DNA of 64,000 nucleotides from Archegozetes longisetosus (Eukaryota > Arthropoda > Arachnida > Sarcoptiformes > Trhypochthoniidae), in assembly GCA_018873245.2 (NCBI GenBank), contig JAEMBT020000009.1, positions 4,884,242 through 4,948,241 of the forward strand, written 5' to 3'. Every line of letters starts with the position of its first letter. The stretch's first letter is position 1. Positions 36,188 through 46,806 of this stretch are shown one piece after another. The notes under the pieces were generated by a model. It was not told the origin of the DNA. It saw nothing but the letters and a program-made list of their open reading frames with translations, and ran no database searches. Both the position numbers and the translations under genes were made by a program.

Positions 36188-37103
36188 CAATGGAACGCGC
36201 AATCATGACAAGTGAATCACTATATTTTGATAGGTTGTGATGATTGTTAGTCTCATAAGTAACATTTATTCTATAATTCCATTCAAATGGTCATTCAATC
36301 ATCGTTAAATTAACTAATTAAAATTAAGGAGAATTCATATCAAAATAAACGCTAATTTTTAATAAATTTCCTGCAGTGGCGCACTGCAATAATTTAGGAG
36401 TCTCATAATTGATATCCTGGTTTCGAATCCAACGATTAACTATTTTTTATTCTTTTTCTGTGATCGAGCGAAAAGTTTTGTGTATTTTTTTAAAGTTACA
36501 AAACGAACTTCGATCTTGTAGATATAAAAATGATGTCTAAAAAACTAAAACCTGAGAATTTACGTCGAAATTTTTATTAGGGTTTCAGCTTGATTTTGAG
36601 ATTTATCTAGTAAATCTCAAAGTCTGAATTCTCACTAACGAAAATTTAATATTCTATGAATATTTTTTTTATAAACATAAGAAAAATTCACTATTCCAAT
36701 AATAAGGTTAAATTATTTCTAGAAATCTTAATCCACTTTGATTTAAGAAATTGTCGAAAATATATCTTTATTTATATAATAGAAATTTTAACTATAATAA
36801 AGAAATGCATAAAACTTTTCACTCGATCACAAAAAACTGAATAAAATATAGTTTATCGTTGGATTCAAAACCAGGATATCAATTATGAGACTCCTAAATT
36901 ATTGCAGTGCGCCACTGAAGGAAATTTATTAAAAATTAGCGTTTATTTTGATATGAATTCTCCTTAATTTTAATTAGTTAATTTAACGATGATTGAATGA
37001 CCATTTGAATGGAATTATAGAATAAATGTTACTTATGAGACTAACAATCATCACAACCTATCAAAATATAGTGATTCACTTGTCATGATTTCACGTTCCA
37101 TTG
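36188..37103. mobile_element. foldback element, CAATGGAA ends, TTA duplication, tRNA-like arms (second copy)
   Basis: Same family as 4484-5433: ends CAATGGAA and TTCCATTG, flanked by TTA (36185-36187 and 37104-37106), with arms of about 300 bp. The left arm has an A-box-like GTGGCGCA (36376-36383) and a B-box-like GGTTTCGAATCC (36419-36430) at the spacing of a tRNA gene. The right arm carries the inverted pair (B 36861-36872, A 36908-36915). The loop has no gene. Confidence 0.85.
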
Positions 37104-37106
37104 TTA

Positions 37107-38565
37107 ATGCACTTTTTTGCCTAATTTTAGATATTGCTTTTAGCACTCTTTAGTCTATGCGATCAGATATGCTAAAAGTTTGCGCTTTAGTTCTATATTA
37201 AAAAATAGACCAATCAATAGCTAAACTAAACAACACATTTTGTAAACCTGAAAACGAATAACATTATTCTCTGACTCTTATTTGTAATAATTATTAGATT
37301 ACAAAATATTAGATTTGAAAAAATCATTTATAAGAGGCAAGAATTAAAATTAATTCTCCAAAAAATATTTTCATCATAACTCAAAGGCTTGAAAACTAAG
37401 GCTTACCTCGGACTCAAAGATTATGATTAGATACTTGAATATCAAATAAATAACAAATCAACTGAAATATTAGACAAAATAACTTTTTTTTAATTAAAAT
37501 GCACTTTTAATAAATTCGTATTAAGGAGAAGTTAAGCCGAATATGTTAGTTGAAATTTGACAATAAAATGAACAATAAAATGAAAGAGTTTTAAAGTCTG
37601 ATAAAACGAATTCACATATAAAACATAAAATATTTCAATATTTTAGCATTAATCAGAATTGAACACAAGCTAAACAATCACAAGATAGGACCTGCGAACA
37701 AGTAATTGTTCAATTATAACAAACAGAAACTGAATCAAAGATTTCATTTCAAAAGATCTTATTACATGTTTTCTGGTTTATTACAATGCATGCATTGCTG
37801 TTTGCAGTGGGCATTACTTAATTAGTGTTATCAGAAAATCTATTTCCAGTTATTGCATTGCAATTTTCAATTCAAAGTTTATTCTAAGAATACAGAGTTT
37901 AAAAACAGAAATTATTCGTTTAATCTAAATCAGATTGTGATAGTTATATATTATTTTTTCTAAGACATGGTCATAAGTATTTTTTATAGCTTTAAAATAA
38001 TTAAATCAATATTGTTCTTGTAAAGATATTGTATTTTATTTTGTTTTAAGTTTGAAAATATAATTTTATTTGTTGTTGACTTCTTTAGATCTATTGTTCT
38101 AATAATGTTAAACATACTTTATTTCAGATATATATAATGAATAAATATTTAGATGATAGGGCTATTGACAACAAAAGGATTAGACTTTTGGACGACTTTA
38201 AAATCTTAATCCGTCGCCCCAACTCCAATAATCCAAATACTCAGACCCTTCTTACAATTTTATTTGAAATACCAATAAACAAGTAAATATTTGTTAAGTA
38301 TAGAGAAAGAATGTAAAAGTTTAGAAGTTCAATACACTTCAACCTTTACATTCTGATATGCAATTGTTTTTTCTAATTTTGATTGCCTACGACCTGTTTC
38401 CATTAAAATGGAAATAGCAATGCAATAACTGGAAATAGATTTCTGATAGAACTGCTTAAGAACTTCCTACTGAAAGTAGCAATGCATGCGTTGGAAAAAT
38501 CGTTGAATTTAGCTGTAAAGTGTTTTTAAACATAAAATTAAACATAGATATTGACTAAAATAATT
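37107..38565. other. intergenic, no gene seen
   Basis: AT-rich sequence. A short inverted similarity links 37800-37870 (TGCATTGCTG, TCTATTTCCAGTTATTGCAT) and 38400-38495 (its inverse), perhaps the ends of another degraded element. No coding region is supported. Confidence 0.4.
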
Positions 38566-39052
38566 AGAGTGTGGTACTTTCGAGAAATGAACTTCTCGAG
38601 TCTAGAAAAAATTTTGGTCTCGAGACTCCAGAATTCTCGGATTCCATATAATATAAGGGAAAATTTTGATCATCAATTATTTACTTGTACTTAAATTCAA
38701 TATACATTATACAATATACAAAATACATTAAATTGGGATAACCGTTCAATAACTAAAAGCATTTAAGTTCATTTCAAATTTATCTAACAAATCTATTTTG
38801 ATCAAAAATGACCCTTTTACGAATAAATTTTTTGATAAATCACATTTTTAAGCATCTTTAAACCTAGAATTATTCATCAAATATTCATTGCTTAGTCGAG
38901 TTATATAATATTTTTCCTCGATCAACATTGAAGCATAAAACTTTTGGAAATTTAGGATTAATTATTGGGGTTCAATCAATAAAAATATTTTCAGGACTCG
39001 AACGAGTCTCGAGGTACCCTTCGATCAAGACTCGAGAAGTCATACCATGCTC
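38566..39052. mobile_element. foldback MITE, GAGTGTGGTAC ends, TA duplication
   Basis: The ends GAGTGTGGTAC and GTCATACCATGCTC pair as inverted repeats, continuing through ACTTCTCGAGTC and CTCGAGACTC. TA flanks both sides (38564-38565 and 39053-39054). No transposase. Confidence 0.7.
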
Positions 39053-39623
39053 TAAAAATAACTTAATACCAAGGTTTGTGTCTACATTTGTTTATACTGT
39101 TGGATTTTAAAAATTTTCCTACAAAATTCCCTACACATGAATCGAACGTTTTAATTTCTAAGAGAAATCTACAACTTCCTAATGTTAGGGTTTTGGGAGG
39201 AAGATTTTAAAAATCCAACTGTACGGATTTGGGCTTTTACGGGTCTTCAACGGGTTTAGGGTTTACATGTTCGAGCTCTAGTTTGGAACATTCCTCATCT
39301 CATGTAATAATCGTATAGAATTTTTCCTAATTATTTTCTCTCTTATTTTAATTTTTATCCAAGGCAAAGTTTTATTATAAAGTGCTAATAGAGATAAGTG
39401 AAATACAATTCTTAAACCTATTCATCAAAAGCTGAAAATGATCACTCATATCACTTTGTGGGCAATATTAGATGATATTAAGAAAGAACGTTCAATTTTT
39501 ATAAAATCTTTATATATATGATTTCTTTCTTTTTATTTGTTTGCATTTGAAATAGAGTGACCTTATGGGAATTAAGTTCCATGTGCAGAGTTCAAGATCA
39601 GTTTTGAAGGCTTCTACGTCAAA

Positions 39624-39806
39624 ATGTCGCCCTAACCCAAAAATGTCGCCACCAATAATGTCGCCGAAAATAATATCGCCGGTAAAAAATGTCGCCGCCA
39701 ATAATGTCGCCGCCAATAATGTCGCCGAAAATAATGTCGCCGGTAAATAATGTCGCCGAAAATAATGTCGCCATACAAAAATATCGCCTGTAAATAATGT
39801 CGCTTT
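39624..39806 (+). repeat. tandem ATGTCGCC subrepeats, left arm
   Basis: About a dozen units of 13-17 bp with a near-invariant ATGTCGCC core and fillers from a small set. A few cores are mutated (ATATCGCC). The filler order matches the inverted right arm, so the two arms are inverted copies rather than independent arrays. Confidence 0.85.
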
Positions 39807-40638
39807 ATAAGAATTTTGTATATTGAAACAAGTCTAGAATTGAATTTTAAGTTTATGATCTGTTGACAATGATGAGCGTGCTCGGGAAAAATGTTGCGCT
39901 CAGTGCTCGAGCACTGTTTCAAACTTTCTATCTATTGAAATGTTATATAAAATTGTTTATATCTTAAAGTTATAACCCTAAACATATTTTTAGATTTATA
40001 ATAGGTTAATAAGGCTATCACGCGCGGTAACATTATAAAAATTAAGGGTAAACCCTAATCGATATTACTTATCAAGATAAATCGATTAATATAATATATT
40101 TATTAAACGATATCTACTTGTTTAAAAGTTATGCCCAATTTTTATTTTTATTTTTTTGTTCACAATCAATTTACAGATGGGAAGAACTTATTAAGTATCA
40201 ATTAAAGAGTCAAATCCATAGAACATTTCGAGACAATTTAATTGATGTAAAAGTCTTTGAGCCGCGTCAACTAGCTCATGAAGTTAAGATACTGAATGGA
40301 GACTTTTATCATTTTATCCTGATAAAAAATTAGCGCAAAAAGATTGAAAAAGAACATAATTATGAATAGCCTATTATCAAACCAATGTTTAAATTGTTTT
40401 CAATTGTCTACTTATGAATGAGCTTCCTTGCTAAGCAGGTCCAGATCATACTCCAATTCATGTATTCCATTAATCATTTTCTACATATTATTATATCTTT
40501 TATTACTATAACTAAATAAAAAATGAACTCATCCTAACAAAATATTTTCAAAGTTATCTTATTTTTGTTAATTTTACTTGGAATGCATATATAAAAAAAT
40601 CTTGAAACCGAAAATTTTTGTGTAAAGTTTTATATAGG

Positions 40639-40860
40639 GACATTTTTACAGGCGACATTTTAGTATGGCGACATTATTTACCGGCGACATTTTTTGTATG
40701 GCGACATTATTTTCGGCGACATTATTTACCGGCGACATTATTTTCGGCGACATTATTGGCGGCGACATTTTTTCGGCGACATTATTGGCGGCGACATTTT
40801 TTACCGGCGACATTATTTTCGGCGACATTATTGGTGGCGACATTTTTGGGCGACATTTTG
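40639..40860 (-). repeat. tandem ATGTCGCC subrepeats, right arm
   Basis: About fifteen units, read on the minus strand as ATGTCGCC plus filler. It is longer than the left arm. Open frames through it (for example 40618-40866) encode only periodic peptides such as GDIIFGDII and are a by-product of the repeat. Confidence 0.85.
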
Positions 40861-40880
40861 ACGTAGAAGCGTTTTAAAGC

Positions 40881-42068
40881 GTATATTTGATTGTTTACAA
40901 GATTGTTTTTTCTTTTAATCAAGCATCTCAAATTTTGTTCGCGATAAATATAGAACTTATAGCAACAAATTTTGAAAAAACTGATCATTCATTCAGTTTA
41001 TTTTTAAAGGGACATTTACTTAAACCAAATTAAATGATTGCACGTTTGGTTAATAGTGTTATACGAGGACCACATCATAAAACTGAGAGAGAAGTCAAAT
41101 CGGTAGTTATCAATGAGACCAATAGTAAACTATTGATTTGACTCACCTCAGTTTTTATTAATGATTTCTGCTCAACACTGTTAACCGTACATTTAACAAT
41201 AAATTGTAATTATAAACTGTACTATCACTTCCAAAAGTCTTTGTTAAACTCTGTGCTAAAAGTTAAGGGAAAGATATTTCATTGAAATAAAACTTTAATT
41301 TTTAACTTTAAAGTTTTACAGTAATGATAGCATACATTCATAAAATAGTATTTAGTGATAGAGTTTTATACCATCTCCGTAAAATTATGACTAAAATTTT
41401 TCGCAAAATTTAAACCCTTACAAAGGTTTTTGGAGGCGATAGCACATAGGTGCAGATTTAGGCTTTCTAATTAGATTATATCATAGCAGTAGAAATCAAT
41501 TAGTAGAAATTGAAGTGTTTGTGGGAATAATTTATTTTGGCTAGTGCTGTTTGGGCAAAAAGTCTAAAATTGACTTGAACACGTTCAATTTGTAAAATGT
41601 TTGTAAAATTTGTGAATTTTATGAGCAGAAAAGTGAGAACCAAACTTTAACACTATAAGAAATTATAAATTATAATTGAAATACAAGTTTCGAAGGCTTA
41701 AATTTCCTTTAGAAATATTAGGAATAAAATTTAGTTTCTTTGGGCTAAGCCTAGTATTAGATTTCAAATTTTGATATGAATGATCCTCTATCTTAAACCT
41801 TTTTTAGGCAAATAATACGGTATAATTTAAACATTTGTCTTTCAAATTGAAATCATATAACCTTTCAAAAAATTATCTAAATAGTTTCTTTAATAACTAT
41901 AATTGACTTTGACTTCTATTTAGCAAATTTATTATCATTTTTAAATGGAAAATTGATATATAATATACATTACAATAGTAATCTTTTCTTTTTGCCGTCC
42001 AAAATTTCACTTCGATTTATTTTCAATATACTATTCAGTCGAATGAAATAATAACACATAAATGCTTG
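40881..42068. other. intergenic, no gene seen
   Basis: AT-rich sequence. An inverted pair around 41040-41060 and 41145-41195 hints at a small degraded foldback. No exon is supported. Confidence 0.4.
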
Positions 42069-42077
42069 GAATATACA

Positions 42078-42845
42078 GGTATTCATGGCATATGAGGAAC
42101 ACTGGGGAGGAGACTATAATTGGGTTAGTCTTATTAACTTATATCTATTGATACAGGCAATTGTATTGATCTTAAATGACTAAATGGTCATTTTAACACA
42201 AGATGTCAACAAAAATTATTACTAAACTAAAAACTTGAAGACAGTTGTTAATAAACTGTAATTTTTTCCATTTGGTATCATAAAAAGTACAAAAAATTTC
42301 TTCAAAACAAACAAATCGTAACATTTTATTGTTTAAAGTTATTTGATTTGAAAAAATGAATAGTCATATTTAACCATATTTAATATACTATACATTATAT
42401 TATATTTTATGTTATAAATTACATTCAATTATATTCCAAAAATTAATATTTATATTTAACATAATCACAGGTTTATAACCATTACTTTCGATTCAAAGCT
42501 AAAGTCTATTAGAGTTAAGTAAAACTTATACCAATAATTTTTTAAATGTATTAATAATTCTAATATATGATTGAATTAAGACATTCAGAAAAACTTAGGA
42601 TTGGTTTCGAGTTCGGTAGATATGAATGATTATAATATTAAAGATATTGGAAAACAAATACATGAAATATTAAATTTTTTATCTGAAAGTAATGAGATTT
42701 GTTTGACATCTTGTGTTTAATTTTGATACAATTGATAAAATTTTCATTATTTTGCTTCAAATCATTTAAAATAGAAAGAGATCCTCCCTAAAATCCACCT
42801 TAAAGACAGGCTCCTCCCGAGTGTTCCTCATGTGCCATGAATACC
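42078..42845. mobile_element. Mutator-like MITE with 9-bp duplication
   Basis: A 768-bp element with ends GGTATTCATGGCATATGAGG and the inverse (CCTCATGTGCCATGAATACC), flanked by the direct repeat GAATATACA (42069-42077 and 42846-42854). A perfect 9-bp duplication with G-starting inverted ends fits the Mutator/MULE group. The interior is AT-rich and non-coding. Confidence 0.85.
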
Positions 42846-43026
42846 GAATATACATATTTATTGAACAGATCCATTAATAATGCTCGTAATAATCAATATC
42901 TATTCGCTCTTTTTTTACTTACTGTTACTCATTCATTAATTATGAATATTTGTTGAGGTTATTGGCGTTCACTTGTGTTGACAACTAATTATCAAGTCTA
43001 TTCCTAGAGTAGAGATCACTTGGATA

Positions 43027-43838
43027 CCATAGACTCCACAAGAACCTTTCGGCACACACTAATACAATAGGTGTTACTGTACTTACCAGTGTTTAGATTC
43101 GTGTAGTGCTTCACTTAACTTGCACTCCCTCTCCGTATACTTAAAGTCATATGACTATTTCCGGCAATATATAAGATTTACTATACCTTTAATATAACAT
43201 TAATCTATGTTTTGCTACTAAAACTGATCCCATATTTGCTAAAACAAAATTTGTTAAATTCTATGAAAAGTATCAAAAGATTTTTTAGTAAAGATCGTCT
43301 ACACATTAAATTTATTTTATGTCAAATTTAAAGCATTTATTAAAGGGGAATGCATTCAAAACTTATTGTTTGAAATGATCTGTCAAAGAAAACTTTTCAT
43401 TGAAAACTATATTTATTATTGATTGTTCAACTTTAATCAATGATTTCTTTTACTTTGAATATGTATTGCAAAATACTTTAATCTTGAATAGACTCTGAAA
43501 ACTGTTGTGAACTAATAAATAATTTTCACATTAAACGACTCTCAAAAAAGTAAAATTTATTTCTTAAGTCAGTGATAGTTAGGGAAATTCGAGTACAAAA
43601 TATTAGTCACAAATTAAGAGAAATTCAAAACCGGTATCAAATTTTTTGATAGAAAAAATTATGACTTTTGTAGAAGTTATGACAAAAGATTATTATCACT
43701 ATTGTTAGTTTGACTCAGTTTTGACGTAAGAAACATTAGATTCCGTCAGTCAAAGAAGCTGAAAAGTTAACTGTCAATCATTGCTACAAAAGATAGCGAC
43801 AATTTTTCACTCTCTCTAGTTTTTGCCTTCTGCTAATA
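43027..43838. repeat. unit 5' boundary segment, copy 3 of 3
   Basis: Closely matches 16225-17060 and more distantly 2430-3180. Cut on its right by the 43838-46806 insertion; the homology to unit A resumes at 46807. Confidence 0.8.
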
Positions 43839-44502
43839 ATAGAACATCAGGAACGAACGTTGTAAATTCTGAATTTTTTATATGTATTAATTATAGGTAT
43901 ATCTTAAAACATATACTGAAAAATTAGCTGCCAACTCGTTACGCAACATATTTTTTTGCACTTTAATTTTTTAAAAAATTTATATCGATTGCTGGTTGAA
44001 TAAAAGATCAATTAAAGCAGCTTCGTGGCGCTGAGGCAATGCGTTTAATGTCTTCCTTTAATAATATATCCCTTTAGGTCTCTGGTTTGGTATTTTCATA
44101 TTCAAATTTTTTACTTTTAAAGCTTTTCAAGTAAATTTTTACTTTAAAAAGCAACTTCAATATATGATTCCTTTTTAAACATTAAAAATCGGGAATATTT
44201 TGAATAAAAAATCACTAGAAAATGTTTAATTGTGAAAATGATAATTACAGAAAATATGGTTGAAGCAACGATCATTATCGCAGAAACTGCAACGAATAAA
44301 TGCTGTAGAATTAGTTGTCAATGTTAAAAATTCCTCACTCAATTTGAAATTCAATGACCACGTTGTGATTATATTATTTATACCTTTCAAATTAATATCA
44401 ATTTAAATAAAAATATTAAATTAACTCACTTCCAAAATTGAATGTTATTCAAACGATACGCTTACAAATAAAAAACATGTTTTGCATGTAAAATACACTT
44501 TA

Positions 44503-46510
44503 TCCCGGATATAGTGAACGGGTAGGTGCAGCATAAAGTGTTCACTATAAACGAGTTTCACTATGAACGTTCTAGAGCAAGAAGAACTTTGAAAATAATT
44601 TTATTCTTACTTTCAATATGAAAATTTGTTATAAAAAGTATTTGATAACATTTTTAATTATTTTTGTTGATGTAATCAGTAATGAGTGACTGTCTACTAG
44701 TTTTACTATTATTTAAGATTAACTTTTCAAACCTATTAAGAATATCATAATAATTATTGTCCTCTTCATTGAGTGATCCTAAATATAAGCGCAAATCAAA
44801 TACACTATTGAGTGTCTCAGTTTTTGTCGGAGTTTTTAAGTGTCATTCAATTCTATTACACTCTCGTCAATTTGAGTATCACTCGATTCATGAATTTCAG
44901 TCGAAGATCTTACCATTTCAATAATTTCTTCGTCAGTTGACACTTGTCGACAAACGATTTTTTCATCGTATGAAACGAATTCTTCAAAGCTGTTGAATCC
45001 TAATTCTAGTCTTTCATTCATATTAAGCCAATTATTCATAGCATAAAATTCTTCAACAACTTCTTCTTGACTTTCATTAGAAAATTCTCGAAAAATAATA
45101 GCACATTCTCTGAAACAATTAATGAAGACGCTGTCAGGAACCTCTTTAAGACTTGAATCCATCAAATATATAGCTTTCAATAGTGTTATAGTTTTGACTG
45201 CATCCGAACAGTCTTGATCTAAATTTTGATCTAATAATTCGACGATATATTCAAGCATTTTATTGCGATAGTGCTGTTTGAAACTCATAATAATTCCAGC
45301 ATCTAATGCTTACAAACGTGAAGTCGTGTTTGGTGGCAGAAACAATAGTTTAATGTTATTTAGATTAAGACTCGGATGACTCGAGCAGTTGTAGAGCATT
45401 ACTAAAATGTTACGCTTCTGTCCTCTCATTCGCTTAATCCAACTTAAACATTATTTCAGTGAAAGCTTCAGATGTCATCCATGCGGTCTTGCTGTGCAAG
45501 TATAACCAGATCGGCAAATTTTTTTATACCTCGAAAACAACGCGGATCTTTACTTTTACCTATTACTACCAATAATCGGTCAGAGCCGTCATAGTTCACG
45601 ATCAGTAAAATAGTTACTCTTTCTTTGTTCTTCTTAAAACCTTTCGAAGACTCTTCGGGTAAAGCATAAGTTTTATTTTGATATAAACGCCAAAACATTC
45701 CAGTCTCGTCGATATTAAACACGTCTCGAGCCGAATATGAACTGTACATTTCTGGTAACTCACTTTACCACTTAAGTACTATTTCATCCGCAACTGATTC
45801 GTATTCACCACGTTTTTGCTCATATCTCAGATTAAATCGTTTGACAAAACGTGTTATGAAGCCATTGCTAGCTTTGAAGTTATGAATATTCAGCTCTTTA
45901 GCGAATTTATTGTCTTTAACTCTCATTAGCAAACCATTAATCGGGTCGTTTTGTTGTCTTTTATTTCTGACCCAAAGAATCAACGCCTTATCGAGTTCTG
46001 GATAATTAGATCCACGATTTCGTTTTGTTGATTTCAAGTCTTTTTTGTTTAGCTTACTCGCAAGTAATGAATATTTTTCCTTATTCTTCAAAATTCCACT
46101 AATATTCGATTTATCCTTTAAACCGTATTTTGTAACGATTAAATCGTAATCAATTCTGTTCTCAACATCTTTAATAATTTTCAATTTCTTTTCTAAAGAA
46201 ATGCTTTCACGTTTTTTTTAATTGAAGCCATATTTGTTATTAATTTATTTGTATTTGTCGATTGTTCGTTTGTTATAATTTTCGATTGAAAAAATAAACG
46301 TTTTACAGTTTGCTAAAAATAGTTCACTATAAATGTATAGTATTCGTACTGTTGGCGCTTTGGAATGTGTTCACTAAAAGCGGGATTTCATTATAAGCGG
46401 GTTCACTATAACCGTACTTTTTACAATAAGATATAAGCATTAGGTGCTCGGTGTTGAACATGTTCACAATAAGCGGGTTTTCACTATAAGCGGGTTCACT
46501 ATATCCGGGA
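44503..46510 (-). mobile_element. pogo/Tigger-type DNA transposon
   Basis: A 2,008-bp element with inverted ends TCCCGGATATAGTGAAC and GTTCACTATATCCGGGA, flanked by TA (44501-44502 and 46511-46512). Inner direct and inverted copies of GTTCACTATAA.CGGG follow the ends. It encodes a broken Tigger-like transposase on the minus strand. It sits inside the foldback 43838-46806. Confidence 0.9.
44836..46200 (-). pseudogene. inactive Tigger-like transposase
   Basis: Order on the minus strand: helix-turn-helix DNA-binding region of CENP-B type (46184-45765; KDVENRIDYDLIVTKYGLKD, later ELDKALILWVRNKRQQ), then the DDE core beginning NIDETGMFWR, a shifted segment with TAWMTSEAFTEIM, the region LYNCSSHPSLN, and the C-terminus 45288-44836. 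Breaks: an in-frame TAA near 45766, a frameshift near 45490, and a TAA near 45320. The second catalytic aspartate (normally L-D-N) is tyrosine (codon 45391-45393), so it could not catalyse transposition even if read through. Confidence 0.9.
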
Positions 46511-46806
46511 TAGGGTGTATGCCAATAAACTAAGAGAAAAGCTTGAGAGATAAAAAAATCAAACACGAAAGTATCGAACTCAAAACCTGAAGGCTTATCA
46601 TCAAACACATTGTCCAGTGCCACGAAATTGCTTTAATTAATCTTATGTTCAAACAGCAATTCATATAATTTTTTAAAATTAAATTCCGTAAAAAATATAT
46701 GATACGTAACGCGTTGGTGGCTAATATTTTAGTTTGTGTTCTAAAGTGTACCTATGATTAACTCTACAAAAGATTTTTCAAATATACCATGTTCGTTTCT
46801 GGTTTT

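Larger units (their letters stand above)
39603..40880. mobile_element. foldback element with arms built of ATGTCGCC subrepeats
   Basis: The inverted ends share CTTCTACGTCAAAATGTCGCC. Each arm then consists of degenerate tandem units of about 13-17 bp with the core ATGTCGCC and a variable filler (GCCAATA, GAAAATA, GGTAAATA and ATACAAAA types). The loop (39810-40630) has no recognisable gene. Long arms made of short tandem units resemble the architecture of Drosophila FB elements, with an unrelated sequence. Confidence 0.8.
43838..46806. mobile_element. foldback element carrying a nested Tigger transposon
   Basis: The left arm (43840-44490) and right arm (46515-46806) are inverted copies, sharing AACGAAC, TTAGC.GCCAACGCGTTACG-type and TTCGTGGC blocks. 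Unit A has no insertion at the matching site near 3163. Related to the foldback at 61146-61686. The right arm read on the minus strand has an A-box-like TGGCAC (46618-46623) and a B-box-like GAGTTCGATAC (46571-46581) at tRNA spacing. Confidence 0.75.

Noticed and set aside
36376..36430. Functional tRNA gene
   Set aside because: A and B boxes and spacing fit, but I cannot pair a full cloverleaf and the copy is part of a foldback arm; treated as tRNA-like only.
39603..40880. CRISPR-like array
   Set aside because: Units are far too short and degenerate, arms are inverted to each other, and the DNA is eukaryotic.
39565..40988. Overlapping frames with GDII, ATLF or NNVA periodic peptides
   Set aside because: They arise from the ATGTCGCC subrepeats read in different frames; no codon structure of a real gene.
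44836..46184. Functional domesticated transposase
   Set aside because: Stops, a frameshift and the lost catalytic aspartate, with intact terminal repeats, show a dead transposon rather than a recruited host gene.
46327..46623. 98-codon minus-strand frame
   Set aside because: It spans the Tigger terminal repeats and the foldback arm and has no protein-like features beyond repeated GYSEPAY from the end motif.
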